A DNA stretch of 64,000 bases from Nonomuraea jiangxiensis (GTDB taxonomy: Bacteria; Actinomycetota; Actinomycetes; Streptosporangiales; Streptosporangiaceae), in NCBI RefSeq assembly GCF_900099965.1, contig NZ_FNDJ01000033.1:1-64000 (forward strand), given 5' to 3'. The position numbers and the translations under genes were made by a program. Positions 45,220 through 55,041 of the stretch are shown one piece after another (the first letter of the stretch is position 1; each line of letters opens with the position of its first letter). The notes below the pieces were generated by a model. The model saw nothing but the letters and a program-made list of their open reading frames with translations. It was not told where the DNA came from and ran no database searches.

Positions 45220-45678
45220 TCAGTCGTCACGCGCGGGCATGACCGGCCCGCGCACCATGAACACGTCCACCGGATCCTCGGCCTCCAGCGTGAACCCGTG
45301 CCGCTCGTACAGTCGCCGGGCCGCACTGCCCTGCAGCACGTTCAGCCGGACCAGGGTGCCGTCGCGGTCGCACCGTTCCAGCAGCTCGCGCAGCACGGCC
45401 GCGCCGATGCCCCTGCCCTGCAGGTGCGGGGCCAGGTAGAAGTGTTCCAGCCAGTGGGCGTCTTCGGCCGGCCGCAGCGACACGCAGCCGGCGAAGGCGC
45501 CGGCCACCTCCAGCACCCAGGTGTGCGCCGGGGCGAACCTGTCCCGCAGTCGCTGCCGCACCCGCCGCTCGTCGTACCGCCCGAGCCGCTCCAGGTCCGC
45601 GCGCAGCACCACGGCCCGTAACTCGGCCACCGCCTCGACGTCCGCCATCGAAGCCGGCCGAATCCTCCAGTCCGCCAT
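45220..45678 (-). CDS. GNAT-family N-acetyltransferase
   Basis: 152 aa with the acetyl-CoA loop HLQGRGIGAAVLRELLERCD, preceded by FAGCVSLRPAEDAHWLEHFY and followed by NVLQGSAARRLYERHGFTLE. Substrate unknown. Between the RtcB and DUF4132 genes on the same strand; no overlap, so probably an independent or weakly linked gene. Confidence 0.92.
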   Translation of the reverse strand: MADWRIRPASMADVEAVAELRAVVLRADLERLGRYDERRVRQRLRDRFAPAHTWVLEVAGAFAGCVSLRPAEDAHWLEHFYLAPHLQGRGIGAAVLRELLERCDRDGTLVRLNVLQGSAARRLYERHGFTLEAEDPVDVFMVRGPVMPARDD

Positions 45679-45717
45679 GACGCGCCAGGTTACCGGGCCA
45701 CGTTCGCTCGGTTCTCG

Positions 45718-48108
45718 TCAGAGGTGGAGTTGGCGGGTGATGGACGGGTCGGTGATGGTGGTGTCGGCGGCCAGGAGGAAGGCTTTGGACAGCACGATCG
45801 ACAACATGCCGCCGTCCTCCTCGAAGGGCAGGAAGACCTGGTCGCCGGAGTTGCGGGGGACGATGCACAGGTAGGCGTCGTTGGGCTCCATGAGGATGTT
45901 GCCCGAGCCGAGATGGATCTTGTAGGTGCGCAGGTCGCCGCGCACCCGCAGGAACCGGTCCGCCAGGGAGCAGCGGTCCGCGATGGCCAGGCGGGGGAGC
46001 AGCCGGGACAGGGCGTCGCGCCGGACCTGGGCGCTCTCGGTCAGGTCGCCGAAGCCGTAGGACTGCCAGTAGTCCCCGTGGCCCTCCGGGTCCAGGCCGG
46101 TGGAGGTGACGCCGACGGCCAGGTCGGCGTCGCGCAGCGCCTCCGACAGGACGAGCGGCGGGACCTCGGCCAGCGGCACCGGCGAGGTGCCGGTGTGGAA
46201 ACGAAGGTCGCCGCTGACGCAGATGGAGGCGGTGGCGCCGTAGCCGTCGCGTTCGTAGGCGTGCTCGTCCAGGTGGAAGCCCCAGGTGGCGGTCAGGCCG
46301 CCGGGCAGCTCCTTGGTGGCCTCGCAGAAGCCGGACCCGCCGGCCGGGTCCCAGTGGCCCAGCGTCAGGCCGGTCCAGCCGCGCTCGGTGAGCAGCGCCT
46401 TGGCCTGGCCGTAACGGAGCAGGTGGCCGGCGAACCGGCGCGAGTGGTCGCGCGTCTCCTCCTCGGCGGGGGTGAGCAGGTAGACCTCGCGGAAGGCCTG
46501 CTTGAACGGCTGGCGCAGGCCGATCTCCAGCAGGTGGTCCCGCCAGGCACGGACCTCGTCGGCAGGGTGGGAGAGGGGATGCCACATGCGGACCGAGGCG
46601 TCCTGGCGGGGCCGGACGCGGTGCCCGGCCGGGTCGGCCAGCTCCCAGCCTCCCTCGACGCGGACGGGCAGCCCGGCGGGACCCTCGGCGAGCTCCCAGA
46701 TCAGCGTACGGGCGAAGGCTCCGGTGACCGGGTGGTCGAGGTAGAACTCGCACACCTCCCCCCAGGTCCAGCCCCGCCCGGTCGAGAGGGCGCGCTCGAC
46801 GCGGAAACGCTCGGCAGGGACCGCCTTCTTCAGCTCCTTGGCCAACGCCCTGAACTCGGCCAGCGACTCCCGGTCGACGCTCTTGGGAATGGTCTTGCGG
46901 CCGTTGTAGGTGATCGCGCCGGTGAGCGACACGGTCAGCCCGTCGGCGGTGCGTGTCCCGTCGTGGCCCAGGCCGAAGGTGGGGACGGTACGTTCGAGCA
47001 GCTGCTCCGGAGACAGACCGGTTTGTACGGCGATCGCCTCAAGAATCCGCTGGACCTTGGCCAGGATGCTCTTCTTGCGCACCTTGGCCTGGACGCGGGC
47101 GAGCGGGGCGACCACCTCCGTGCCGCCGCGCCGGGCCAGCACGCCGAGGGCGGCGTTGGCCACGCGCTCGCTGCGTGAGTTCGGGCCCGAGCCGCCGATG
47201 CCGGTGCCGGTGGCCAGGGCCACGTCACCCAGCAGCCCGATCACCCAGGGCTCGTCGATCAGCTCGCAGGTCCAGATCATCCCGCGCACGAGCTCGGCGG
47301 TGCGCCCGTGGAGGTAGGTGACGACGTCGCGGTAGCCGTTGTGCCAGGGGCTTTCACGGTAAGCCGTCAGGCGGCCCAGGATCTCCCGGACCAGCTCGAC
47401 GGCGTGGGGCGTGAGCAACTCACCCGCGCGTGCCGTCCACTTCGGTGCCGGGTTGGCCGACGTCGCCGTCACCCAGTGCCTCAGGAGCGGGAGGATGTCG
47501 GCCTCGCCCAGGCGCTTGCCGTAGTCTTCCCGCAGCAGCACGGCGAAACCGTCGCACTCGGGCACCAGGGACCGCGTGGCCTCGGCCGGGTCACCGGCGA
47601 GATGCTCGGCGAGGAGGTCGTCCAGCACCCGCCTGCTCGGCCAGTCGGCCGAGTGGGTGACCGCCTCGATCTCCCGCCGGGCCTGCATGAGGTGCGGCAG
47701 GAGATGCTCGCGCTCGCTCGCCGGCAGCTCCTTGATCGCGGAGATCGGGATGCGGTAGACGATGTCCTTCCCGGGCCGCGAGGGCCGGCTGAGCGTGGTC
47801 CGCCACAGCAGCTCCCGCTCCTGCGGGGTCCAGCGCAGCTTGCGCTGGGCCAGCCTGGTGAGGAGCGTCTCGCCGGCGATGCTTCCGTCGGTGGTCCGCG
47901 TCACCAACTGCGCCCACAACGCCGTCCACCGCCACGCGGTCTCGTCCCACCCGGCGGAGAGCTCCTTCAGGCGCGACTCGTCGGCGAAGTGGTGCTCGTC
48001 ACGGTGGCGGAGGGAGGAGTCGAGGCGCCGGAAGTGCGCCAGGGCCGCCTCGTCCAGCTCGTCGAGCCAGCCCCGGAGCTCGGGCGGAAGCCCGTCGAGA
48101 ACGCCCAT
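45718..48108 (-). CDS. DUF4132 (MolR-like) protein
   Basis: 796 aa, no signal or membrane segment. The first ~450 residues are helical, HEAT-like in feel. The C-terminal part (from about VERALSTGRGWTWGEVCEFY) is the DUF4132 core, ending with LGSGNILMEPNDAYLCIVPR and KAFLLAADTTITDPSI. Function of the family is not established. ATG at 48108 is separated by one base from the stop of the small upstream gene, whose end carries the GGAGG, so the two are translationally linked and probably work together. Confidence 0.88.
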   Translation of the reverse strand: MGVLDGLPPELRGWLDELDEAALAHFRRLDSSLRHRDEHHFADESRLKELSAGWDETAWRWTALWAQLVTRTTDGSIAGETLLTRLAQRKLRWTPQERELLWRTTLSRPSRPGKDIVYRIPISAIKELPASEREHLLPHLMQARREIEAVTHSADWPSRRVLDDLLAEHLAGDPAEATRSLVPECDGFAVLLREDYGKRLGEADILPLLRHWVTATSANPAPKWTARAGELLTPHAVELVREILGRLTAYRESPWHNGYRDVVTYLHGRTAELVRGMIWTCELIDEPWVIGLLGDVALATGTGIGGSGPNSRSERVANAALGVLARRGGTEVVAPLARVQAKVRKKSILAKVQRILEAIAVQTGLSPEQLLERTVPTFGLGHDGTRTADGLTVSLTGAITYNGRKTIPKSVDRESLAEFRALAKELKKAVPAERFRVERALSTGRGWTWGEVCEFYLDHPVTGAFARTLIWELAEGPAGLPVRVEGGWELADPAGHRVRPRQDASVRMWHPLSHPADEVRAWRDHLLEIGLRQPFKQAFREVYLLTPAEEETRDHSRRFAGHLLRYGQAKALLTERGWTGLTLGHWDPAGGSGFCEATKELPGGLTATWGFHLDEHAYERDGYGATASICVSGDLRFHTGTSPVPLAEVPPLVLSEALRDADLAVGVTSTGLDPEGHGDYWQSYGFGDLTESAQVRRDALSRLLPRLAIADRCSLADRFLRVRGDLRTYKIHLGSGNILMEPNDAYLCIVPRNSGDQVFLPFEEDGGMLSIVLSKAFLLAADTTITDPSITRQLHL

Positions 48109-48109
48109 G

Positions 48110-48502
48110 TCAGCCTCCGACCAGCGGGACGAGCTTGACGAAGGAGACGACGGGGTCGGCGAGCAGGTCGATCTCGAAGTCCAGGTCCTCGATCTGCCGG
48201 TCGCCGACCAGCAGCAGGAAGCCGTTGCGGGCGAACGCCGCCTCGGCCGCGTCGGCCTGCTTCTCCCAGTCCAGCCTGCGCGCGGTGCGTAACCGGTAGC
48301 CGTTGAGCTCGGCCTCGGCGTCGGTCGGCTTGATCAGGCCGCGGAAGTGGTGGCTGGGGGAGGCGTTGTGACGGGCCACCTCCTCGCGCACGCGCAGCCG
48401 CACGAGCTCGCGGGCCGAGATCCGCTCGGGCAGGTCGGGCAGGGTGAACTCCTCCAACGCCCGTCCGGTCGCGGTCTCATCGCGGAACGTCACTGATGCC
48501 AT
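48110..48502 (-). CDS. Small beta-grasp-like protein with C-terminal Gly-Gly, partner of the DUF4132 protein
   Basis: 130 aa. It starts ASVTFRDETATGRALEEFTL, has a helical centre (ISARELVRLRVREEVARHN) and ends FLLLVGDRQIEDLDFEIDLL then VSFVKLVPLVGG. The last ~35 residues read like MoaD/ThiS/ubiquitin-type proteins: a beta-strand pair, a D-E-I/L turn, hydrophobic strand, and terminal Gly-Gly with no extra residue. A conserved function for that end (adenylation and conjugation or sulfur transfer) is inference; no E1-like gene is adjacent. AGGGA lies 6 nt from the ATG. One nucleotide separates it from the DUF4132 gene. Confidence 0.7.
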   Translation of the reverse strand: MASVTFRDETATGRALEEFTLPDLPERISARELVRLRVREEVARHNASPSHHFRGLIKPTDAEAELNGYRLRTARRLDWEKQADAAEAAFARNGFLLLVGDRQIEDLDFEIDLLADPVVSFVKLVPLVGG

Positions 48503-48586
48503 GGAACATCCCTGTATCGAGGAAGGTCAACTGGTGGGGACATCTTTAGCAGCAGCGAACGACAGAAACGCGGCCCGGACTTCGGC

Positions 48587-49936
<1,350 letters not shown>

Positions 49937-49965
49937 TTACCGGATGCCATCGTCGCGCCGGGACA

Positions 49966-50925
49966 TCATGGGTCGCCGTTCGGGTCCGCGGCGGGGTCGC
50001 CGGGCCGGTCCGGGTGGTGGTATCGCTCCGGTGCCGCGCCGCCTTGGCGCAGCCAGGTGCTGAGCCGCTGGTTCTGGCCGCGCTCATTTTCGATGCCGCG
50101 GGGCAGCGGCAGGTGCAGGGCGGTGAGCAGATCGAACCGGTGCAGGTCGAACGCGACCCGCAGAGCCTCCCCGAAGGCGACGGCGGCGGCGACGGCGGCC
50201 CGGTAGGCGAGCACCGCGAGGCCCGACGCCGCGAGCGGGACCAGCCACCAGGTGGGATGCCGCCACAACAACGCACCCGTCACCACCGCCACCAGCGCGA
50301 ACGTGGCGCTCATCCGGACGGCGAGGTCGACCTGGTCGCGGCGGTCCTCCACCACCGCCCGCTGCCTGTCGGACACGAGCGGATACAGCCGGGGCCACAC
50401 GACGACCGCATCGAGCCCGTACGGCCGACCGGCGCCCTGCTCGGCGGCCCGCAGGGCGTTGCCGAGCGCCGTGGGCAGGAGCGGCTCGTTCGGGTAACGA
50501 GCGCGGCGCAACCGGTCGGCGTCGGCGGCGTCGGCGGGCACCGTGGTGGCGTCCGGATCGAGCTCGGCACGCTCGGCCAGCCGCCGCCGCGCGAGACGTT
50601 GCCGGTGGGTCAGGAGCGCGGCGAGCCAGGCGGCCGGCCGGCTTCCGCCCCAGTAGCCCTCGAAGAGCCGCACGAGCCGCAACTGCATCGGATGGAGCAG
50701 CACGGCGAGCACGAGGACCGCCACGGCCAGCAGCCCCACGTCCGCGGCGTCCATGCTCCGCGCCGTCCGCACGGCCCGATCCCAGCTCGGCTCATCCGCA
50801 GGGGCGCCCGCCGCCACGACGAACGTCACCACCAGCGCGCCCGCCGACATCGGCAGGGACGAGACCAGTGAGAAGCGGTTGCCCAGGGCGCCGCCGTCCA
50901 GCCCGGCCAGGGATGGCAGGCCCAT
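49966..50925 (-). CDS. Multipass membrane protein, last gene of the GTPase-CHAT operon
   Basis: 319 aa with four hydrophobic segments: near residues 25-42 (MSAGALVVTFVVAAGA), 62-80 (VGLLAVAVLVLAVLL), and a pair near 210-255 (FALVAVVTGALLW; WWLVPLAASGLAVLAY). A charged Arg/Ala-rich cytosolic loop lies between the second and third. The C-terminus is hydrophilic. No family recognised. Its ATG lies one nucleotide beyond the stop of the zinc-motif gene, so it belongs to the same operon and could be its membrane effector or anchor. Confidence 0.65.
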   Translation of the reverse strand: MGLPSLAGLDGGALGNRFSLVSSLPMSAGALVVTFVVAAGAPADEPSWDRAVRTARSMDAADVGLLAVAVLVLAVLLHPMQLRLVRLFEGYWGGSRPAAWLAALLTHRQRLARRRLAERAELDPDATTVPADAADADRLRRARYPNEPLLPTALGNALRAAEQGAGRPYGLDAVVVWPRLYPLVSDRQRAVVEDRRDQVDLAVRMSATFALVAVVTGALLWRHPTWWLVPLAASGLAVLAYRAAVAAAVAFGEALRVAFDLHRFDLLTALHLPLPRGIENERGQNQRLSTWLRQGGAAPERYHHPDRPGDPAADPNGDP

Positions 50926-50926
50926 C

Positions 50927-51337
50927 TCAGCCCTCGACCCGCAGCGCCACGTGGTGCACGCCGCACTGAGGCGGGTCGTACGGGTCGTACGAGACGGCGG
51001 CGGCGCGCACGCGGCACCCGGGCGCCGGACACGACAGCCGCAACGGTATGTACTCGGTGCTGTGGCCGGGCAGCATGGCATGGTCACCGCTCCCCAGCCC
51101 GCCACGGTCGGAGGTGCGGGCCAGGGAGTAGGCGGCCGACCGCCGCAGCACGCCCCGGTCGACACCGTCCAGCACCAGGCGCAGGGCCATGCGGGCGTCG
51201 TCGCCGCCGAACCAGTCCTGGACGAGACCGATGACGGCCTCGGCACGCGTTGAGGAGGCCACGACCAGCAGGTCGTCCTCCGTCGTGGCCGGCCGGTCCG
51301 GATCGGTGAGTTCCAGCACGTCGTCCCAACCGGTCAT
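50927..51337 (-). CDS. Small protein with C-terminal zinc-binding motif, in the GTPase-CHAT operon
   Basis: 136 aa. The N-terminal ~80 residues look like a compact alpha/beta adaptor-like domain (MTGWDDVLELTDP to LRLVLDGVDRGVLRR). The C-terminus holds C-x4-C-x16-C-x2-H (SCPAPGC, PPQCGVHH), a plausible zinc ribbon. No named family recognised. ATG overlaps the CHAT gene stop by 4 nt (ATGA), meaning tight coupling; it may be the substrate, inhibitor or adaptor of the protease. Confidence 0.65.
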   Translation of the reverse strand: MTGWDDVLELTDPDRPATTEDDLLVVASSTRAEAVIGLVQDWFGGDDARMALRLVLDGVDRGVLRRSAAYSLARTSDRGGLGSGDHAMLPGHSTEYIPLRLSCPAPGCRVRAAAVSYDPYDPPQCGVHHVALRVEG

Positions 51338-54048
51338 GTTCTCCTCCAGGCCACCAGTGGCTCTCCGACGACGAACAGCGGGGCCCAGTCGTACTCGTGC
51401 CCGTACGGGCGGTCGGGTTCGAGCCGGGCGGCCGCGGCCTCCAGCAGGAACCGGGTGCGCCCGGCCGGGGCGAACGAGCGAAGGCGGTGGACGCGCCGCG
51501 AGACCTCCTCGGCCGTCATGCCGGCCAGCCGCGACCGCACCTGCCGCACCAAGAGGTACAGATCCACCACGCCGTTCCGCCGCGAGCACAGGAGCTCCCA
51601 GAAGAGGTCGGCCGAGACGGCGCTGAGAACGTCATCGACGGTCCACGCGGTGCACACGATCGAGCGCACTCCCGCGAGCATCATCGCCGCCGGCAGGCCG
51701 CCGAACTCGTCGCTGCCGAGGTCGAGCCCGCCGCCGCCGCTCTGGCACGCCGACAGCACGGCTAGGCGCAGATCCCGCAGCGTGCCCGAGACCGCCATGT
51801 CCCCGGCCGACCACAGCTCCGCCAGCCGGACCAGGCGGTCGCCGACGTAGGCGGCGAGCAGCGTACCGGTCGGGCTGTGTTCGAGGTGACGCAGGGTCAC
51901 CGCCCCCAGCGTTTCCTCGCGCAACAGCCCCGGCCGTGCCCGCCCGTCCGCGCGGGGCGGTTCCACCTCGGCGGTACGGACGCCGTCCGCGGGTTCGGAC
52001 CACCGCGCGGTCGCGGCGAGCGAGCGCAGTTCGCCGGCGATCTCCGGCGCCGACCACCGCGCGTCCGGGCGCAGGTGGAGGGCGGAGCGCGTGCTGTCGG
52101 TCAGCTCGGACGTGGCATGGCCGCTGAAGTGCAGGATCCTGGCCCCCGAGGTGGCCGCCACGACGGCATCCTCAGTGGTGTCCGCGGGCAGGACCGCGGC
52201 GGGAAGCCCGCGGCGCCGCAACCGGTCGGCGACGGCGTTCACCTCGGCCTCGGCCGCTGGCAGGTCCCCGGTGGCGTTGCCGAGCAGGACAGCCGGTTCG
52301 GCCAGCCTCGCCCAGCCGCGGGCGCGGGGCAACAGCGCCAGCGCGGGCACGGGCCGTACGTCGATGGCGCTCAGGCTCGGCACCGCCCACCAGGGCAGCA
52401 GCCCGAGGAGGCCATGCGGGACCAGCCACAACGTCCGGATCGTGTGCCGCCCGGCCCACTCGGCCAGGTACGGTCCGACGTCGGCCTCGGCGTCGAGGAG
52501 CCCCTGTCGCAGAGCGGTGCGCCGGTCGGCTCCCGGCATGCCGTCGTATTCCCACGGTGCTCCCACGACGTAGGCCCAGCCGGGCGGGCTCTCAGGCCCA
52601 AGGGAGCGCAGCCAGCTGCTCAGCGGCTTGTCCAGGATCGTCCCCTCCGGCATCCCGCCGGGTCCTCCGGCGGCGCCGGCACCGCGTAACAGCAGCACGG
52701 CCGTGCCCCACTGACCCGTTCCGAGCACCGCGACACCGTGGCCGGCGGGCAGCCGGGCCACGACATCGCGCGGGTCCGGTGTCTTCAGGGCCTGTTCCTG
52801 CCGCCGCGCCTCGATGCGGTGGGCCTCCCGCAGCCGGGCGGTCACCGTGAGAGAGCGGGCCGCCCGGCCCTCCGTCCTCCTGACAGCGGCGGGCTCCGAG
52901 CCGAGCCCGCGTTCGGCACTCCACAGAGCGGCTTCGAGCCGCCGGATCCGCGGGCCCTGCCGGCCTGCGCGAATCGTCATCCGATGCCGTAACCGCGCGC
53001 TGCCGGTGGCTTCCAGCGCCCACAGCAGCATGGCGCGGTCGTCCGTCGCGGCGCAGCTGAGGCCCACGTTGTTCAGGGCACGGTCGAGCTCCACCCGGTA
53101 CTCCGCCGCGCGCCGGGGGTCGGGTTCCGTGGCGTAGAGCGCCACCAGCGCGTCAAGCGCCTCGTGAGCGAACCGCAGCACCTGGTCGTGCCGTCCCACC
53201 AGCGCACCGGTCCGCAACACCCCGCTCAGCGTGAGCCGGCGGCGTTCGTCCGCCACTCCGCTGCCGAGCGCCTGAAGGTACAGCTCCAGCGCCCCTGGCA
53301 GATCATCGTCGATCTCGTGCACGAACCCGCTGAGGCTGAGCCCGTAGGAGTCGCGCTCGGCGGCCAGGTCGTCGACGACGGGGTCGATGAACTGCCGCGC
53401 CCGCCGGGCGAGGGCCCGCATGGCCGCTTGGTCACCGCGGTCCCGTGCCTCGATGGATCGCCTGGCGAAGGTCCCGCCGGCCGCGATGCGGAAGGTCCGG
53501 CCCGGCCCGGTTCCGGTGGCCTGCCGCAGCAGTTCCTCGCCCTCCCGTATCAGCGCGTCGGCCTGCTCGCGCGACGAGGCCGACGCGAGCATCGTCGCGG
53601 TCGCGGAAAGCCGGGCGCTGTGGTCGCCGGCCTGCCCGTGCCGGCTCAGCAGTGCCAGGGCGGAGTCCATCCGGGCGCGCCGCAACGGGTGCTGTTCGGG
53701 CAGCTTCCGCAGGGCCAGGACCGCCAGTCGGGCCAGACCGGGTGCCCTCTCGGCGAGAGCCGTCGCCGCCAGCGCACGGCGCTCGTCCTCGTCGGCCCGG
53801 CGGGTGAGGGCCTTGCCGGAGAGCCAGGATTGGTGAAGCTCTTCCGCCTTATCCCTGATCGGGTGAAACACCGGGCTCCGCTCGGCCGCGTACGACAGCG
53901 CGCTGATGAACTCGTTCCCCCAAGCGACGATTCCCTCCCCGATGGCGGCGTCCCGCTCACGTTCCGAACCGGCCGCCAAGATCGCCTCCAGGTGGGCGAG
54001 GATGGCTCGGGCCTCTCTCACGTTGATGGGGTCGCTCGCCTGGGCCAT
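51334..54048 (-). CDS. CHAT-domain caspase-like protease with N-terminal helical/TPR region
   Basis: 904 aa. Residues 1-~430 are helical repeats of TPR character; the C-terminal CHAT domain (about 435-904) has the caspase dyad His644 (ILHFSGHATSE) and Cys768 (LAVLSACQSGGG), and the typical ending YDWAPLFVVGEPL. CHAT proteases act in bacterial conflict systems (for example Craspase/TPR-CHAT), cleaving host or toxin proteins on command. Start ATG follows GGAGGAGG. It lies directly after two GTPase genes and a membrane protein and is coupled to the zinc-motif gene. Substrate and trigger unknown. Confidence 0.9.
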   Translation of the reverse strand: MAQASDPINVREARAILAHLEAILAAGSERERDAAIGEGIVAWGNEFISALSYAAERSPVFHPIRDKAEELHQSWLSGKALTRRADEDERRALAATALAERAPGLARLAVLALRKLPEQHPLRRARMDSALALLSRHGQAGDHSARLSATATMLASASSREQADALIREGEELLRQATGTGPGRTFRIAAGGTFARRSIEARDRGDQAAMRALARRARQFIDPVVDDLAAERDSYGLSLSGFVHEIDDDLPGALELYLQALGSGVADERRRLTLSGVLRTGALVGRHDQVLRFAHEALDALVALYATEPDPRRAAEYRVELDRALNNVGLSCAATDDRAMLLWALEATGSARLRHRMTIRAGRQGPRIRRLEAALWSAERGLGSEPAAVRRTEGRAARSLTVTARLREAHRIEARRQEQALKTPDPRDVVARLPAGHGVAVLGTGQWGTAVLLLRGAGAAGGPGGMPEGTILDKPLSSWLRSLGPESPPGWAYVVGAPWEYDGMPGADRRTALRQGLLDAEADVGPYLAEWAGRHTIRTLWLVPHGLLGLLPWWAVPSLSAIDVRPVPALALLPRARGWARLAEPAVLLGNATGDLPAAEAEVNAVADRLRRRGLPAAVLPADTTEDAVVAATSGARILHFSGHATSELTDSTRSALHLRPDARWSAPEIAGELRSLAATARWSEPADGVRTAEVEPPRADGRARPGLLREETLGAVTLRHLEHSPTGTLLAAYVGDRLVRLAELWSAGDMAVSGTLRDLRLAVLSACQSGGGGLDLGSDEFGGLPAAMMLAGVRSIVCTAWTVDDVLSAVSADLFWELLCSRRNGVVDLYLLVRQVRSRLAGMTAEEVSRRVHRLRSFAPAGRTRFLLEAAAARLEPDRPYGHEYDWAPLFVVGEPLVAWRRT

Positions 54049-54071
54049 GACGCCTCCTCCTTCGGCGGCGT

Positions 54072-55040
54072 TCAGGTACCGGTGGGGGTCTTCGTGGGGG
54101 TCTTGGCTTTCGTAGGAGTTTTGGTCGCGGTCCTCGTAGGGGTCCATGTAGGGGTCTTGGTGGGGGGCTTCGCCGGTGAGAGCAGCGTGGGGTGGGGTGA
54201 GGAGGAGGTCGCGGGCGGCGGGACCCCGCTCTGCGGCGCCGACCTGACGGCCAGGACCGTCAGGAAGACCACCGCCACCAGCCCGGCGATCACGAAGAAG
54301 ACCGACGGGCCGTTGCGCAGGAGCCGGTACAGCGCCTCCGCGGGCTGGAAGCCGGCCCTCGGATTCGCCGTCTCGGTCTGCGGCGCGTCGGAGATGGTGC
54401 GCCACGGCTTGAGTTTTGCCAGCTCCGGATAGCCCAGCGTGCCGGTGCGCAGGACGATGATCTGCTTGGAGAGGCGGGCGAGCGCGTGGTGACGGTGGTG
54501 GATCGCCGCCAGCTGGGAGGCCGCGCGTTCCAGCCCTCCCGGAGTGTCGGGATGCTGGGTCGGCCTGAGGCTGAGCTGCCCCGGGAAGTCGAGGTCCAGT
54601 GACCGCTGCCGGACCTCGTCCACCAGGGTGACCCACTCCTCCTGCGGTACGTCGAACCCCTCCGCGTGCCCGTAGACCACCGGCAACCTCGGCGCCAGCT
54701 CGTCCAGCAGGGCCGCGCAGGCCATTCCGACGAGATCGTCCTGGCCGGCCCCGGTCGTGGCGATTCCCAGCACGGCCGCCCGGATCGGCCGTTTGCGCAC
54801 GTCGGCGGGCTCGCCGGGCGGGCGCAGGCCGGTGACGTAGAGCACGGTTCCGGTGTCGGCGGCTTCGTACAGCATCAGTCCCGGTCGCTCGTCGTCGACG
54901 AGGGTGCGGCAGGAGCGTCCCCGCCAGCCCGCCTCCACGACCTCGGCGGCGATGCCCGGATCCTCGTCGCCGAGGGCGCGCCACGTGTAGTCCTCGGAGA
55001 TGCCGCGGCCCCTGGTCTTCACGAACCAGATCGCTGTCAC
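54072..55040 (-). CDS. Single-pass membrane protein with Thr/Pro/Lys-rich tail, in the GTPase-CHAT operon
   Basis: 322 aa: a cytosolic alpha/beta region (about 1-240), one membrane helix (about 244-266, SVFFVIAGLVAVVFLTVLAV) and a 56-residue low-complexity tail made of KTPT-like repeats (for example KTPTKAKTPTKTPTGT). The N-terminal region has no family I recognise; it begins AIWFVKTRGRGISEDYTW. GTG start one nucleotide after the stop of the GTPase gene. The tail would lie outside the cell if the N-terminus is cytosolic, suggesting wall contact or an envelope sensor. Confidence 0.65.
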   Translation of the reverse strand: MTAIWFVKTRGRGISEDYTWRALGDEDPGIAAEVVEAGWRGRSCRTLVDDERPGLMLYEAADTGTVLYVTGLRPPGEPADVRKRPIRAAVLGIATTGAGQDDLVGMACAALLDELAPRLPVVYGHAEGFDVPQEEWVTLVDEVRQRSLDLDFPGQLSLRPTQHPDTPGGLERAASQLAAIHHRHHALARLSKQIIVLRTGTLGYPELAKLKPWRTISDAPQTETANPRAGFQPAEALYRLLRNGPSVFFVIAGLVAVVFLTVLAVRSAPQSGVPPPATSSSPHPTLLSPAKPPTKTPTWTPTRTATKTPTKAKTPTKTPTGT

Positions 55041-55041
55041 G

